DNA of 64,000 nt, from the NCBI GenBank assembly GCA_037954665.1, contig JBBMOL010000037.1:3830501-3894500 (forward strand), written 5' to 3'. The translations under genes and the position numbers were made by a program. The DNA comes from Laguncularia racemosa (Eukaryota > Streptophyta > Magnoliopsida > Myrtales > Combretaceae). Shown one piece after another: positions 1 through 12,181 of this stretch (within the stretch, counting starts at the first letter, position 1; each line of letters begins with the position of its first letter). Under the pieces are notes generated by a model. The model was not told where the DNA came from, made no database searches, and saw only the letters and a list, made by a program, of their open reading frames with translations.

Positions 1-1042
1 CGGATTTTGCCGTTTTTTTATTTTATTTATTTTTTTCTTTATAGTTCGAAAATAAAAAAATAAAATAAAAATAATATTAGGAAAAATCATGGAATTTAGA
101 TTAGTTTTTTTTTATGTTTAGTTTAGAATAGGTAAAATAATGACAATTATAAAAATTATAAAAAAATAATAAAAATGTCGAAAAATATTAAAAAAATAAA
201 AAATAATAAAAATAAAAAGATAAAAATAAATAAAATAAAAAAGGATAGATAATAAACAATAAAATGATAATAAATAAATAAATAATAAATAATAAAAAAT
301 AATAAAAGTAGGATTAAATAGAGGAAACTTCCTAATAAAAAATAACGAGTCATTTTTATCACTTAGAAAAATTTTCTTAAATAAATCCAAAATTAGTCTT
401 TTTTCTTCTCAAATCAATTTTTTTTCAAAAAAATAAAGCTAAAACTTAGGCTTAGATTTTTTCCAAAAGTCTTAAAAATGATAAAAAAAACATAAATTTG
501 AAGTATTTTCATAATTAAAATCAATCGAACCACTAAAGCTTTTTTATAAAAAGCAAACTACGGATTGTTTGATCCTGAATAGCAGGCACATAGGCATCCT
601 TATGGGGTAACTTTAAAAAGAACAAAAAATCATTTTTTAAGTTGTTACAATTTGTTTTACATGTATCTAAAATAATAAAAATAGTAAAAAAAAAAAAATA
701 AAGGAAAAGACATTAGAATATGATTCAGATTTCAGAAGAATAAGGTGGTAACTTTAAGGTTTTAATAGGTTAGTCCCCGAGTCTAGAAACTTTGGTTCTT
801 CTCCTCCTCTTTTTACAAAAATGAACAGAGGAGTTTTCGTTGACTAGTTGTCCATATTAGGATTAATCTGTTCAATTAGTTCTAATTCAATAATCTTTCC
901 CAACTTCAGTTGGGTGGCGACTCCAAAATAAGACGAAATTCTTAGTTCAAGTCGAGAACTTATATTAGATAAGTATAGGGTCTAGTATAAATCAAATTAG
1001 GAATGAAAATGAAAAAAAAAAAAACCAAAATTAGACTCAATA
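1..1042 (+). repeat. TE1 5' LTR (3' half only)
   Basis: Matches 12495-13547 almost base for base, including the A-rich stretch, the GCGAACTACGGCTTGTTTGATCC-like block near 556 and the GGTGGCGACTCC-like block near 914. It ends ACTCAATA where the 3' LTR ends ACTCGACA, so the terminal CA has decayed to TA. Confidence 0.9.
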
Positions 1043-1045
1043 GGA

Positions 1046-1064
1046 TGGCGACTCCACTGGGGAC
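1046..1064 (+). other. TE1 primer-binding site
   Basis: TGGCGACTCCACTGGGGAC begins three bases after the LTR end, the normal place for a (-) strand tRNA primer site. TE2 has the same site at the same offset with two changes. Published Ogre elements use a tRNA-Arg primer; I have not checked this string against a tRNA. Confidence 0.7.
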
Positions 1065-1553
1065 CCCAATAGGCTAGGTACCTAAACCTTTTGAAATCAC
1101 TATTTCTAAAATGTCTTTTGATTGTTATATTACTAGTGTTAACCTTTTAGGGATTTAATGAAATTTAAGGTTTGTTTATTTACTATTGTTGAGTCTGTAT
1201 GCATGTGATCGTGTGATTAGATGCGGTCAAACCCAAGCTGTCTTAGGACCTTAGGATGGGAGGCCATTGTGTGGGTTTCGGGCGAATTGATATGATCATC
1301 GTTCGAGACTGATTAGGCCACCCCCACCTAATGTTTCGATATGGCTTGAGATCCATTTCTTCGAGAATGCGAGAGGCCATAAAGCTTGGGGACCTGTTAT
1401 AACCCACCTATTTACATACATGAAGGCATGGGCCGACAATTGATTAATGATGTAATTCTTTTGTTCCTTTTTGGGAGTTCAGATATATTTACCTGTAATA
1501 GCATCATTGGTACTTTGTAAAAATTTTGTAATTAGAAATATCTACTGTGATAG

Positions 1554-3080
1554 ATGGCTAGTCCCACAGTCGACTACCTCCTTTGTAAAGAAATTCTGGT
1601 TTGCAAACCTCTGGATCCAAAATTGGCATTAGACCATTGGTTTACTCTGTACGATCCTAAAGAACAGGCCTTCATCCAGCAAAAGATAGAGCCTATCCTT
1701 TTACTGATGAAGATGGAAATGAACTTACCTTTGATTTGGGCTATCCTCCATCTATGGGAAATTGAACTAGCGGCTTTCTTTATTGGACTACATGAGATCA
1801 CTCCCACTTTAGAAGAATATACCCAACTTCTGCAAGCCCCATCACTAACCAGCGAGGTATATGTGCCAGATCTTGAGATTAGGCCAGCCGGTATTTTCAG
1901 TAGACTCATGAGTATTCGCAAGACAACAATCAACCAGGCCTTGGCAAACTACAATGGATACTGTATATGGATGGACGAGTTAGAAGCTTGGTTCATAGCC
2001 TGAAATGATGATGGGAATAGGAAGGATATATTATGCGGGGATCCTAAGAGCTACAAATAGAGAAGGTTGTATGCTTTCATCCTAACAGCCTTCGCAACCA
2101 TACTCTTCCCTATCGAAATCTTTTATATCTATTATAGAATCGCCGAGCTGGTGGCCCAATTCCTGAAAGGGAAATCTTATATCCTAACTCTATTGGCTAA
2201 ATAGATTCGGAACCTGAATTTTTTCAAGAAGAAAGGCCATGGGATCCTCTACTCAAACATTAACCTCATCCTAATCTGGTTTGTGAGCCGTCTCAAATGT
2301 TTCGGGTTGAACATGGTTCGAAAATCTTTAGCCCAGTAAGTAAACCTTGTGAACTCTTACATAAAGAGGATACAGTTACCCGACGACTTTACCAGCCACA
2401 ATTAGGTAAAAGTACTCAAGAGCTTCAGTGCCAACAACATCCTTTAGATTGCTAGATGGAGTCGTTGTAACAAAGTCATTCTAACCTGTAAAAACCTTCA
2501 GGCTATTCCTCTAATTAGTATCAATGGGTGCATAGGTTATCATCTAAACTCGGTAGTCTGTCAGTTCGGTACCATCCAAGATATAGTTTATAAGCCATCA
2601 CTAGAAGGGATCACATTTGAATACCAGGATCCAAGCCTGCTAGTAACCGAGAAGTTTGCTAAATTAGTAGAGGTCAAAGCTCTATGGGAAGCTCGAATCG
2701 AGAGTCCCAACATGGACCTCGAAGACCTAGACGGAGAAGTGGGTAAACATCGAGCCACCGGGGATTTTGTGATCCATTAGCTATATCAAACAAGAGAAAG
2801 GGCATACTGAGTCCTAAATGTCACCCAACCTAAGCCAGACAAGGTAAGTCAAGAACTGAGAACCTACTTGGAACAAGTCAGGGCCTGGATGGAAGTATAC
2901 TTTGAAGTTGCAGACTACAACAAGGATATCTAGAAGGGTAAATTCAAAGAGTTTAATCAAAGAAATAAGGCCTTGGAAGCTCAATTAGAGAAGATCCAAG
3001 GTAGAGTCAAAGCGTTAGAAGCCATCATCAGTGAAAAACCGACACCTATGCAGCAGAAGAAGAAGAGGACTGGGAAATAG
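1554..3080 (+). pseudogene. TE1 ORF1 (Tat-lineage extra ORF, DUF7745/PMD-like), broken
   Basis: One continuous frame of 509 codons including the stop, the same length as in TE2, so no net indels. It is broken by at least eight in-frame stops (first at 2001-2003). The N-terminal half has a HWFTLYDPKEQAFI-type helix and a PTLEEYTQLL motif. These resemble the DUF7745 / plant-mobile-domain-like proteins that occupy ORF1 of Ogre-type elements. The C-terminal part is Glu/Lys-rich and looks like a coiled coil. Its function is not established. ATG 1554 follows TAG directly, a possible splice acceptor. Compared with TE2, the stops sit at CAG, TGG and CGA codons. Confidence 0.75.
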
Positions 3081-3334
3081 ATTAGCATTGTACTTTTACT
3101 TTTTCATGTTTCAAGTATCGAACTCCAAGTTTCCAATATTAATAAAAATAAAATTTTAGTATTATGTCATTAATCAATTGTTGGCCCTTTTTATTTTTAG
3201 CATCTGTATAATACATGCATCATATTTACATACATTGCATTAAACTAAGAAAAATGTGTACCTAGGCATCGAAGATAGCTCCCAAACAATCGAACCCTCC
3301 AAAGAGCCCAATCTACACCTGCTCAAAGACCAAA

Positions 3335-6300
3335 ATGGCAAACAGTGGCAACAACAGCGACAACCGCAATAACACCAGTGCCGATACTGACTCGGACCCT
3401 AGGATCGTATCCTTGGAACAAACGGTCTAGCAATTAGCTGCATAAGTCCACCTCTTGACTGAAAGTATTGGCCTCCTTTGCATTACCAAACCAACTCAAG
3501 AAGAACATTCAGGGGCTAAAAAAGGGAAGGCAGTAGAGGGTCAACCTCCAGAGTATGAAGAGATTAATTCTCACCTTAACCCAGCATTTGAGTATGAATT
3601 GGGAGTCAACCTCGGTCCAACCTCGAACAACATAAAGAGAGAAATGGAAGCTAAGAAAAAGGAGATGGAGAGAAAGCTGTTCCAACAACTAGCTGACAAA
3701 ATGAAGACACTAAAGGGGCCTGACGGTTTCGAGCAAGTAGGAATCACCAGCCTACCTGTATATGAAGATGAGGTGTACTCGGAGAAGTTCAAGACCCCAG
3801 AGTTTGAAAAATATGACGGCACTAGTTGCCCTAAGATGCATACAAGGTTGTATGTACGAAAGATGAGCAAATATGCCTAGTATAACCAACTCATGATCCA
3901 GACTTTCCAAAACAACCTCACAGGCCGTGCCCTCGTCTGGTATGCACACTTGGACTTCAGCCAAGTCAACACTTGGGAAAGACTCACTCGGGCATTCTAC
4001 GATTAGTACAAATTCAACATCGAAGTCGCCCCTTCGGTTATGGATCTAGGAAGTCTACGAAGAAACACGCTGAGTCTTTCAAGGAGTATGCCAAGTGTTG
4101 GAGAGCTCAGGCTGCTAAGGTGACAACCCCGATCTCTGAAAAAGAGTTGACATTCATCTTCGTCAACACTCTGGAGAAGACTTACTTCTCACATTTGGTA
4201 GGCCAAACGTCATCCAGTTTCGCAGAAGTAGTGGTAGCAGGGTGCCGAATCGAGAATGCCATCACGTTAGGGAGACTTAAGATAGTAGACCTCCTAGAAT
4301 CACATCATCACAGAGGCCTATAGGAGGTAGCAAAGCTAAGGAATCTATCGTCAACATGGTTAACTATAATAGAATAGATAGGGTTAGGTCCCGTGTGACA
4401 TTTCAGACCATGAATGCCCCAATCCAACAATTACCAACGAATCACACCCAGGTTACCAAGGTTACAAGACAATTCACTCTAATACCGATCCTGCTCAGTT
4501 AGGTCTTTTTTCGACTGCGAGCAGATAATTTGATCAGCTTTGAGATCCCAAGTGATTGGTACAAGCCAAGGAATTTTGACCTAAGCCTTAAGTGTGATTA
4601 CCATATGGGTTAAGAGGGGCATTCCACAGACAGATGCTGGAGGCTTCGAAATAAGATTCAAGATCTGATTGATGCTAAAATAGTACAGTTGGACTTTGTT
4701 AACGCACCAGCGCCTAATGTTAACACTAATCCACTGCCTAACCATAAGCCTATCGTCAATATGATCACATACGAAGAGTTGGACTCCAAATCAAAAGAGT
4801 CCCCAAAATAGGAAAAAACAACAACGCAGCAAGAAAGTTGCTCCCGTCAAGTCTCAGATAAAACCCCTAAATCACATATCAAGAGGAGATGGTTAGTTGG
4901 AGACCCAACCGTCGGTACCCTAGGTGAATCACATGGGAGATTTGAGTATTTAGTGGATTACTCTTTCACCCCAATAGAGTATTGGCCACCTAATAGATGG
5001 GGGCCCGAGTTTGAAAAAGAAGACAACCCACCAAAAGAAAGAGAGGAGTCCGTAAATATGATTAAATTAGACCAAAAACCGATAGTCATAAAGTGCTATA
5101 AGGGACAATCTACTGAGGTGCAGATTCCAAAGAAGAGATATGTATTCAATGTCCCAATACCCTCATAAAGGTATAAGGCGGCACCATTTTACTATCAGGC
5201 TCTTAGTTAGGAAAGATCTCCCATCATAAGGAATCACCCACTCTAGGAAAATTTATGACCCTAAATACAGGATATCAACCGAAGAGCCTAACATCGCGGT
5301 AGAGAAAGAGGAAGAAAAGGGGCTCTCTACATTCACAAAGATGGTCAAGGCAAGAAAATACAAGATCATGGAGCAACTTAACAAGGTTCCAACCCAAATA
5401 TCACTTATGGGCCTCCTCATAACGTTTGAGCCTCATAAGGAAGCACTCTTCAAAGTAATCAAACAGATCAAGGTACTAGAGGGCATCACAATAGAGAAAT
5501 TGAGCCATGTGGTAGATTCAATCTTCACCATGGATCAAATATCTTTCTCTCTCGAAGAGCTAGGAGAAGATGGAGACTAACACACAAAACCATTGTTCAT
5601 AGTGATGAAATGCAATGACACAATTGTCTCCAGAGTACTCATTGACAATGGATCTTCTCTCAACGTATGCCCTTTGGCTGCCCTTGACCTACTGGGGGTC
5701 GATCTAAGCAACATCAAGCCAAGCTTCACAGTGGTTAGAGCCTTCGATGGGTCCAAGAGAGAAATAGTGGGGGGAATTAGCTTGCTAGTGGAGATTGGTC
5801 TATAGATGTTTCACATCTCCTTCCAAGTCCTCAACATTCCAAGGTCTTTCAATCTACTATTGGGAAGGTCGTGGATACATATTGCTGGAGCCATACCCTC
5901 AAGTTTACATCAGAAGGTCAAGTTCATAGCAAGTGGACAGATTATCACTGTATTGGGAGAGCAAGACTATGCCATCTATAAAGAGACCGCCATACATTAC
6001 ATCGGGGAAGACGGTTCCGAAGACTTTGATCTCCAGATATTCAATGAAGTGAGTGTGGTAACCAGCAAAGAAGGCCATCAGTTTAAGGAGGGACAATAAG
6101 GGACGTTTGGGCTGGGGTACGTTCCTACATCTTAGGAAGAGGCACAAGCAAGAGGTATCAGGGGTAGAAAGAAAGAGAAGCCTAGAGATACTCGGATGCA
6201 TTTTCCACCCCTCTAAAAATCATTCAGGTAAGCAACTACCGTTCAAGAGCTAAGGATAAGCGAAACCGAAGTCAGCAATGAAGGCTCGACCTCTCGTACG

Positions 6301-6356
6301 TCTGATCAGCATCCAGCTCTTAACAATTGATTCTGTTATCCTATTAATAGCACTAG
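3335..6356 (+). pseudogene. TE1 gag-protease, broken
   Basis: Gag starts with ATG 3335 (MANS). The capsid-type region near 3790-4320 includes the EKFKTPEFEKYDGT and WYAHLDF motifs typical of plant gypsy gag. The zinc-knuckle-like block near 4590-4640 keeps Cys and His spacing, with a stop inside it. The aspartic protease near 5610-5900 reads LIDNGSSLNVCP, with D-N-G where many families have D-S/T-G, and then LLLGRSWIH. At about 4045 a one-base loss relative to TE2 shifts the frame within gag. Many further stops occur. The reading frame at the 3' end joins pol only if 6357-6479 is removed. Confidence 0.8.
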
Positions 6357-6479
6357 GTCAGCTCAAGGATAGGGAACAATTATTAAACAAATTTCAATTG
6401 TGATTATTTTCATATTCAATAAATTACAACTTATTCCTTTTGCTTATATATACATGTTCTCGCTTCACTTTACCCATAG
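6357..6479 (+). other. TE1 putative intron between protease and RT (123 nt)
   Basis: GT at 6357 and AG at 6478-6479 bracket an AT-rich stretch. Upstream and downstream coding are in the same frame and the intron is 123 nt, so splicing keeps frame; the split codon is AG/A (phase 2). Unspliced reading meets TAG at codon six. TE2 has the equivalent intron with a different length. Confidence 0.7.
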
Positions 6480-9400
6480 ATCTCTTATTGTCAAACGTCA
6501 GGGACATTTCGCGTAGGTAAGTAATGAAAACATCGATATCGTTTCTAACACTGTTGGGTCAGCCATTGGAGGTGATGTCCTTGACCATGAAATAATACGA
6601 GAAAGTTGGCAAAAACATAAACAAAGTAAGATTTCAATCGATGAGCCGATGGAGACAGTAAATCTAGGAAACCTCGAGGAACCCAAAAACCTCAAGATTG
6701 GGGCCAATTTGAGTGTCGAGCAAAAGCGTGAGATAACCGGGCCGTTGACTGAATATGCTGATGTATTTGCCTGGTCGTATGGCGACATGCCAAGACACAA
6801 CCAGTCAATAGTAGTACACAAGCTTCCCACGAGAGAAGATGTCAAACCTAAGAAACAAAAATTGAAAAGATTTAGGCCTGACATCTTACTAAAGATTAAA
6901 GAAGAAGTCAAAAAGCTACTAGAAGTGAGATTCATTGAGGTGTCAAACTACCTGAAATGGGTAGTGAATATAGTCTCCATTCTAAAAAAGAATAGGAAAG
7001 TGCAAGTATGTGTAGACTTCCGAGATTTAAATCAAGCTATACCAAAAGATAACTTCCCTCTACCTCACATCGATATCCTAGTAGATAATACCGTAGAGAA
7101 CCATCTCTTCTCATTTATGGACGGTTTCTCAGGATATAATCAGATAAAAATGGTTGAATAAGATAAAACTAAAACAACCTTTATCACAACATGGGGAACT
7201 TTCTATTACAAAATTATGCCCTTCGGTTTGAAAAATGCTGGGGCAATATATCAAAGAGCTATGGTCGCGATACTTTATGACATGATGCATTGAGAAGTCG
7301 AAGTATACGTCGATGATATGATCGCCAAATTTGAGGGAGAAGAAAGCCATGCAGCTATCTTGAGGAAATTGTTCAAGTGGCTAAGAAAGTTCCAACTCAA
7401 ATTAAATCCTAAAAAGTGCACTTTTTGGGTCACAACAGGCAAGTTGTTAGGGTTTGTCATAAGTTGAGAAGGCATGAAAATCGATCCTGACAAAGTAAAG
7501 GCCATACTGGAACTGCCCTCTCCATGCACTATTAAAGAGGTGAGAGGTTTGCTGGGAAGATTGAATTATATAGCCCATTTCATCTCACAACTTACAAACA
7601 AATGCCGCCCTCTATTCCATTTGCTAAAAAGGAATGCCACAATAGAATGGGACGATGAATGTAAAGAAGCATTTAGAATGATCAAAGACTATCTCACAAA
7701 TCCTCCAGGTTTAATAGTTCCAAAACAAGGAAAACCCTTATTCTTATACCTCATGATACTCCCCAAATCCATGGGATGCGTGTTGGGACAAAAAGATGAA
7801 GAGGGGAGGGAATGTCCCATATACTATCTGAGCAAGAAGTTTACAGACGGGGAATAAAGGTATTCCGAAATAGAGAGGACCTGCTATGCTTTGATTTGGG
7901 TCATGCATCGATTGAGGCAGTACACCCTTTACTATCCCATTGAGTTGCTGACAAGATATGATCCTTTGAAATACTTGGCAGAGAAGCCTATTTTGTTACG
8001 GAGAATCTCCAAATGGAAAATGCTCTTATCAGAATTTGATATCACATATATAAATCAAAATTCAATAAAAGGGCAATCTTTAGCCGATCAATTAGCAGAA
8101 CAGCCAATTGAGGGAGATCTCCGAGAATCACGAGCCCAATTCCCTAATGAAAATATATTAATAGCGGAAGACGAACCAACAAAAGATTATGGGATAAAGC
8201 AAAGCCCTAAATGGAAGATATTTTTTTGACGGAGCTGCCAATGTATTTTACTGTGGGATTAAAGCAATGCTAATATCACCAGAAGGGACACAATTCCACT
8301 CAGCAACGAGACTCACATTCCTATATACTCATAATATCGTGGAATATGAGGCATGCATCCTTAGCCTCAAAATGGCTTGCCACATGGAAATCCATGAATT
8401 AGAAGTATACAAAGATTCTTCACTCATCATATTACAAACAAGAGGGGAATACAAAATTAAATACCCCAAATTGGTACCATACCATCAACATTTGATAGAG
8501 CTGATCAATAAATTCAAAGTAGTCACCTTCACATATATCTTGAAAACTCAAAATCAGTTTATAGATGCACTCGCTACACTAGCATCTATGACTCAAATCA
8601 CAAGGTGAGTCAAAGTCCAACCATTGAAAATAGAAATTGAAAATCGGCCCGCCTACTGTCTGGTAATCGAAAAAGCACAAGATGATAAGCCCTGATATTA
8701 TGATTTTAAAAAATTTTCTCCAATAGAGCAAATACCCTGAAATGGCTAGAAAAAAAAAACCAAAGAACACTTAGAAGGTTAGCAAATAATTTCTTATTAA
8801 ATGAGCCTGTGCTTTATAAAAGATCGTCTGATACCACCTTGTTAAGATGTATGGGTAAAAGAAAGGCATGTGAACTGATAAAAGAAGTGCATGAAGGAGT
8901 ATGTGGACCTCACATGAATGGCTACATGTTAGCCTAAAAAATCATGAGAATGGGCTACTATTGGTTAACCATGGAATCAGATTGTATCAAATATGTCAAG
9001 CACTATCACTTGTGTCAAGTTTATGCAAACCGAATAAATGCCTTGCCTAAAGAACTTCATTTGTTGTCTGCACCATGGCCTTTCTCCATGTAGGAAATCG
9101 ACATCATTAGGCCAATCACTCCAAAAGCGTCCAATGGTCACAGATTTATACTGGTAGCTATTGATTACTTCACCAAGTGGGTAGAAGCTTCGTCATATGC
9201 CAATGTCACAAAAGGGGTAATAGTTTGATTCCTGAAGAGGGACATTATAACTCGATACAGAGTTCCTAACTCAATTATCATTGATAATGATACCAACCTC
9301 AACAACTAGTCAATGACATATTTGTGTCCCAAATTCCATATGGGGCAGTGGAAGTAGCCAATAAGAACATTAAAAGAATCATAAAAAAGATGACAATCAC

Positions 9401-9902
9401 TTACAAAAACTGGCATGAGATGTTACCATTCGCCCTTGTAGCTTATAGAACCTCGATTCGAACATCTACTGGAGTTACCTCGTATTCTCTAGTAAATGCT
9501 ATTGAGACAATTCTACCAGTTGAAGTTGAAATACCATCCTTCAAGATCCTATCAGAAGTGTAGTTAGACAAGTCAGACTGGGTAAAGAAGAGGCTTGATT
9601 AGTTGAATTTAATCAACGAAAAAAAAACTCGCTGCATTATTTCACGGCTAATGCTATCAACAAAGAATAGCCTGAGCATTCAATAAGAAAATGAAGCCTC
9701 GATGTTTTAAAGAAGGAGATTTGGTGCTCAAGAAAGTTCTCCTAAATGCTTAAGATTTAAAAGGGAAGTTCACCCCAAATTAGGAGGGCCTATATGTTGT
9801 AAAAAAGGTGTTGTCAGGAGGAGCTTTAATATTAACTCAAATGGATGGTCCAGAATTGAGAGACCCCATTAATAGGATGCTGTTAAGATATACTATCCTT
9901 AG
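6480..9902 (+). pseudogene. TE1 pol (RT, RNase H, second RNase H, integrase), broken
   Basis: RT motifs run from about 6860 (FRPDILLKIKEE) through the MDGFSGYNQIK block and the YVDD box near 7306-7317. The connection and RNase H domain follows (KPLFLYL, IYYLSKKFTDGE). A second, archaeal-like RNase H lies at about 8200-8600 with NIVEYEACILSLK and a QFIDALATLAS motif. The integrase starts near 8880. In its HHCC finger the first Cys has become Tyr (KHYHLC). D1 (EIDII) and D2 (IIIDND) remain, but 40 bp present in TE2 between D2 and the catalytic Glu are missing at about 9341. A T-run insertion near 8223 shifts the frame at the start of the second RNase H. Stop codon TAG at 9900-9902. Confidence 0.85.
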
Positions 9903-10424
9903 GTAAGAAAATTGAAATTTTGGCAGGATTCATGAACGCCAATATTCAGTACAAATTTCATTGAGTTTAGTTTTCATTTCTTTTACAAGCAAAGTTAATG
10001 CCTCTGAATGATCAATCATTCCAACCACTTCTCATTAAAGCAAACGTCCATATACACACATTACCCATTGCCTCACAATGAACGGTGAATATTGAAATGA
10101 TAATAAATCTCAATAGATTTTGTGATAATAATTCTACCTATTTTTGAGCATTAAACCTGGTGCATTAATAAGATAATACCATAATCACAAGAGCCATGAA
10201 AGAAAGTGCATCAAGGCCCTCAGCCCTGTTTTGGAGCGAGAGTAAACAAACCAGCACGAAGATTTGGTTGTTTAGTTGCTATCTACGATAAACCGATAAG
10301 CATTGTAGAGTAAATAACCATCATTCATCATGAATCACTTATTGTAAAGTAAGCAATCTAAAAGACATCTTTTATCAATCATTTGACTCGTTTGCGATAA
10401 GCGTTTTTAAAAGTATTAGATAAA

Positions 10425-11280
10425 TCAGCCTACAATGTGGCACTTTCCTAGATATTTCTTTCTTAAAGTCAGCCCACTATAGGGCACTTTTCCAGATACA
10501 ACAACCTAAAGTTAGCCCACAATGGGGCACTTTCATGGTTATACTTTCTTAAAGTCAGCCCATAAGGGCACCTTTCTGAGACATCTATTCTTCAAAGTTG
10601 CAAATTCGAGGAGACGCTTCTCGCTATCGGTTAGTCAGCCCACAATAGGGCACTTTCCTAGATATCCTCTCTTAAGGATAGCCTATAGGGGCACCTTCCG
10701 AGATACCTAGTCTTAAGGGATCGCAAGTCTAAGAAGACGCTTCCTACCATCGGTTAGTCAGCCCACAATAGGGCACTTTCCTCTCTCATGGTTGCAAGTC
10801 CAAAGAGATGCTTCTTGATATTATCGATTAGTTAACTCATATGAGCACTTTTTTAGATAATTTATCGATTAGTTAGTTCATAGGAGTACTTTTCTAGATA
10901 ATTTATCGATTAGTTAGCTCATATGAGCACTTTTCTAATTTATCGATTAGTCAACTCATAGGAGCACTTCTCTAGATTATTCCCCTTAAGGTTATTAGTC
11001 CTACAAGACACTTCCTGATATTGATGAGTCAGCTCATGAGAGCACTCCTCCAAAACACTACTTCCCCCAAACAGTCGCTAGTCTAGCCAAACGCTTCTGT
11101 TAGCAAGTGGCCAGCTCATAAGAGCGCTTCCTTAGACAATCTCCTCTTTAGGGTTGCTAATCCGATAGGATGCTTCCTGTCATCAGTTATTCCACTCACA
11201 ATAACACACTCTTACACAATCTTCGAGATGTTTCTTATCGTTGATTAGTTAGCCCACAAGGCACTTTTCTAGATGATACA
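10425..11280 (+). repeat. TE1 3' UTR tandem-repeat array (about 41-45 bp units)
   Basis: Repeats of the form GTCAGCCCA...GGGCACTTTCCTAGA follow one another at roughly 43-bp steps (near 10434, 10468, 10511, 10554, 10633, 10676, 10757). Between 10829 and 10960 a homogenised 37-41 bp subset ends in TTTATCGATTA. Hypervariable tandem repeats between integrase and 3' LTR are known from Ogre/Tat elements. 9903-10424 is non-coding 3' UTR with no feature I can name. Confidence 0.85.
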
Positions 11281-11487
11281 TTACTTTAGGTTGTTAGGTT
11301 GTTTAAGACCATTCCCTAAGCAATACCAATAATCACAAAGCACTCGTAAGATTATTAGCTCATGGACCATTTTCCTATTAAGACCAAGTTCCAAATAACT
11401 AGCCAAACTATGGCATTATCCATTCAGTTTATAAGCAAAAAATGGAGTCTTTTTTTGTCTTTGTAGTTAAGTTTTTCAAACCTTACC

Positions 11488-11501
11488 ACAAGAGGGGCAA
11501 C
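11488..11501 (+). other. TE1 polypurine tract
   Basis: ACAAGAGGGGCAAC lies directly before the 3' LTR start, where plus-strand DNA priming occurs. TE2 has CAAGGAGGGGCAGC at the same place. Confidence 0.7.
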
Positions 11502-11764
11502 TATAAATACCCCATTTTTGCCCCTAATCATTAACAATGATTTTTTTTTCATTTTTAAAAATTTTTCTTTTAATTTAGCAAAAAAAGGAAAAAAATCTTC
11601 AAAAAATAAAATAAATAGGGAAAATGTATCAATTTTGGAAAATAATGGTAGAAATAATAAGAAAAGGAGTTAAATAATTTTTACAAATTATTAGAATTTC
11701 AAAATAATAAAAATTGCAACGCATATATACAAATTACGTTTAATAAAAAAACGAGAAAGTAGGC

Positions 11765-11831
11765 TAGCTTAGCTGGTTCAAACCATGGCCTAAGGCGCGC
11801 ACGGGGAAGGGCTCGATCAGGGCTTCGAAAC
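11765..11831 (+). promoter_or_regulatory. tRNA-like A box / B box pair in TE1 3' LTR
   Basis: TAGCTTAGCTGG (11765-11776) fits the Pol III A-box consensus TRGYNNAGYNGG exactly. GCTTCGAAAC (11822-11831) is one base off the B-box core. Between them TAAGGCGC resembles the D-arm side of Leu/Ser-type tRNAs. The same pair occurs in the TE2 LTRs and more weakly in TE4. Whether it promotes transcription is unknown. Confidence 0.5.
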
Positions 11832-12173
11832 TCGAGGGAAGCAGATCCGCGTTTTGCCTATTTTTCTTTTTTCCTAGGACACGTGTTAGCAGGTGATTGG
11901 ACGGAGGGAGCGCATGCGCCAAGTGCGTAATCGTCTTCAACCTTCGTCCGAAACGCTTGCTGGCTGTGAGAAAATCCAAATCCGGTTGTTTTGATGCAAT
12001 TTTTTGCATAAATCCACTAAATCTTTAACTAAAATAAGATAAACATCATCCAATTGGAATTAAATCGCAACAAAATTGAAGATTTACACAAATCGAAGAT
12101 GGGTTGTTGATCGCGAATCCGATTTGCCCCAATAAAAGGAAATCCAAGCTTATCTAGCTCGATTTCTTGTGCC

Positions 12174-12181
12174 TATAAATA
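12174..12181 (+). promoter_or_regulatory. TE1 3' LTR TATA box
   Basis: TATAAATA lies in the GCCTATAAATAGAG context shared with TE2, about 310 bp before the GTAAGT donor. It would set the U3/R boundary near 12205. Confidence 0.65.

Noticed and set aside
118..390. Hydrophobic Phe/Tyr/Ile-rich minus-strand frames (also 12646-12918)
   Set aside because: Artefact of AAAT-rich LTR U5, repeated in every LTR copy.
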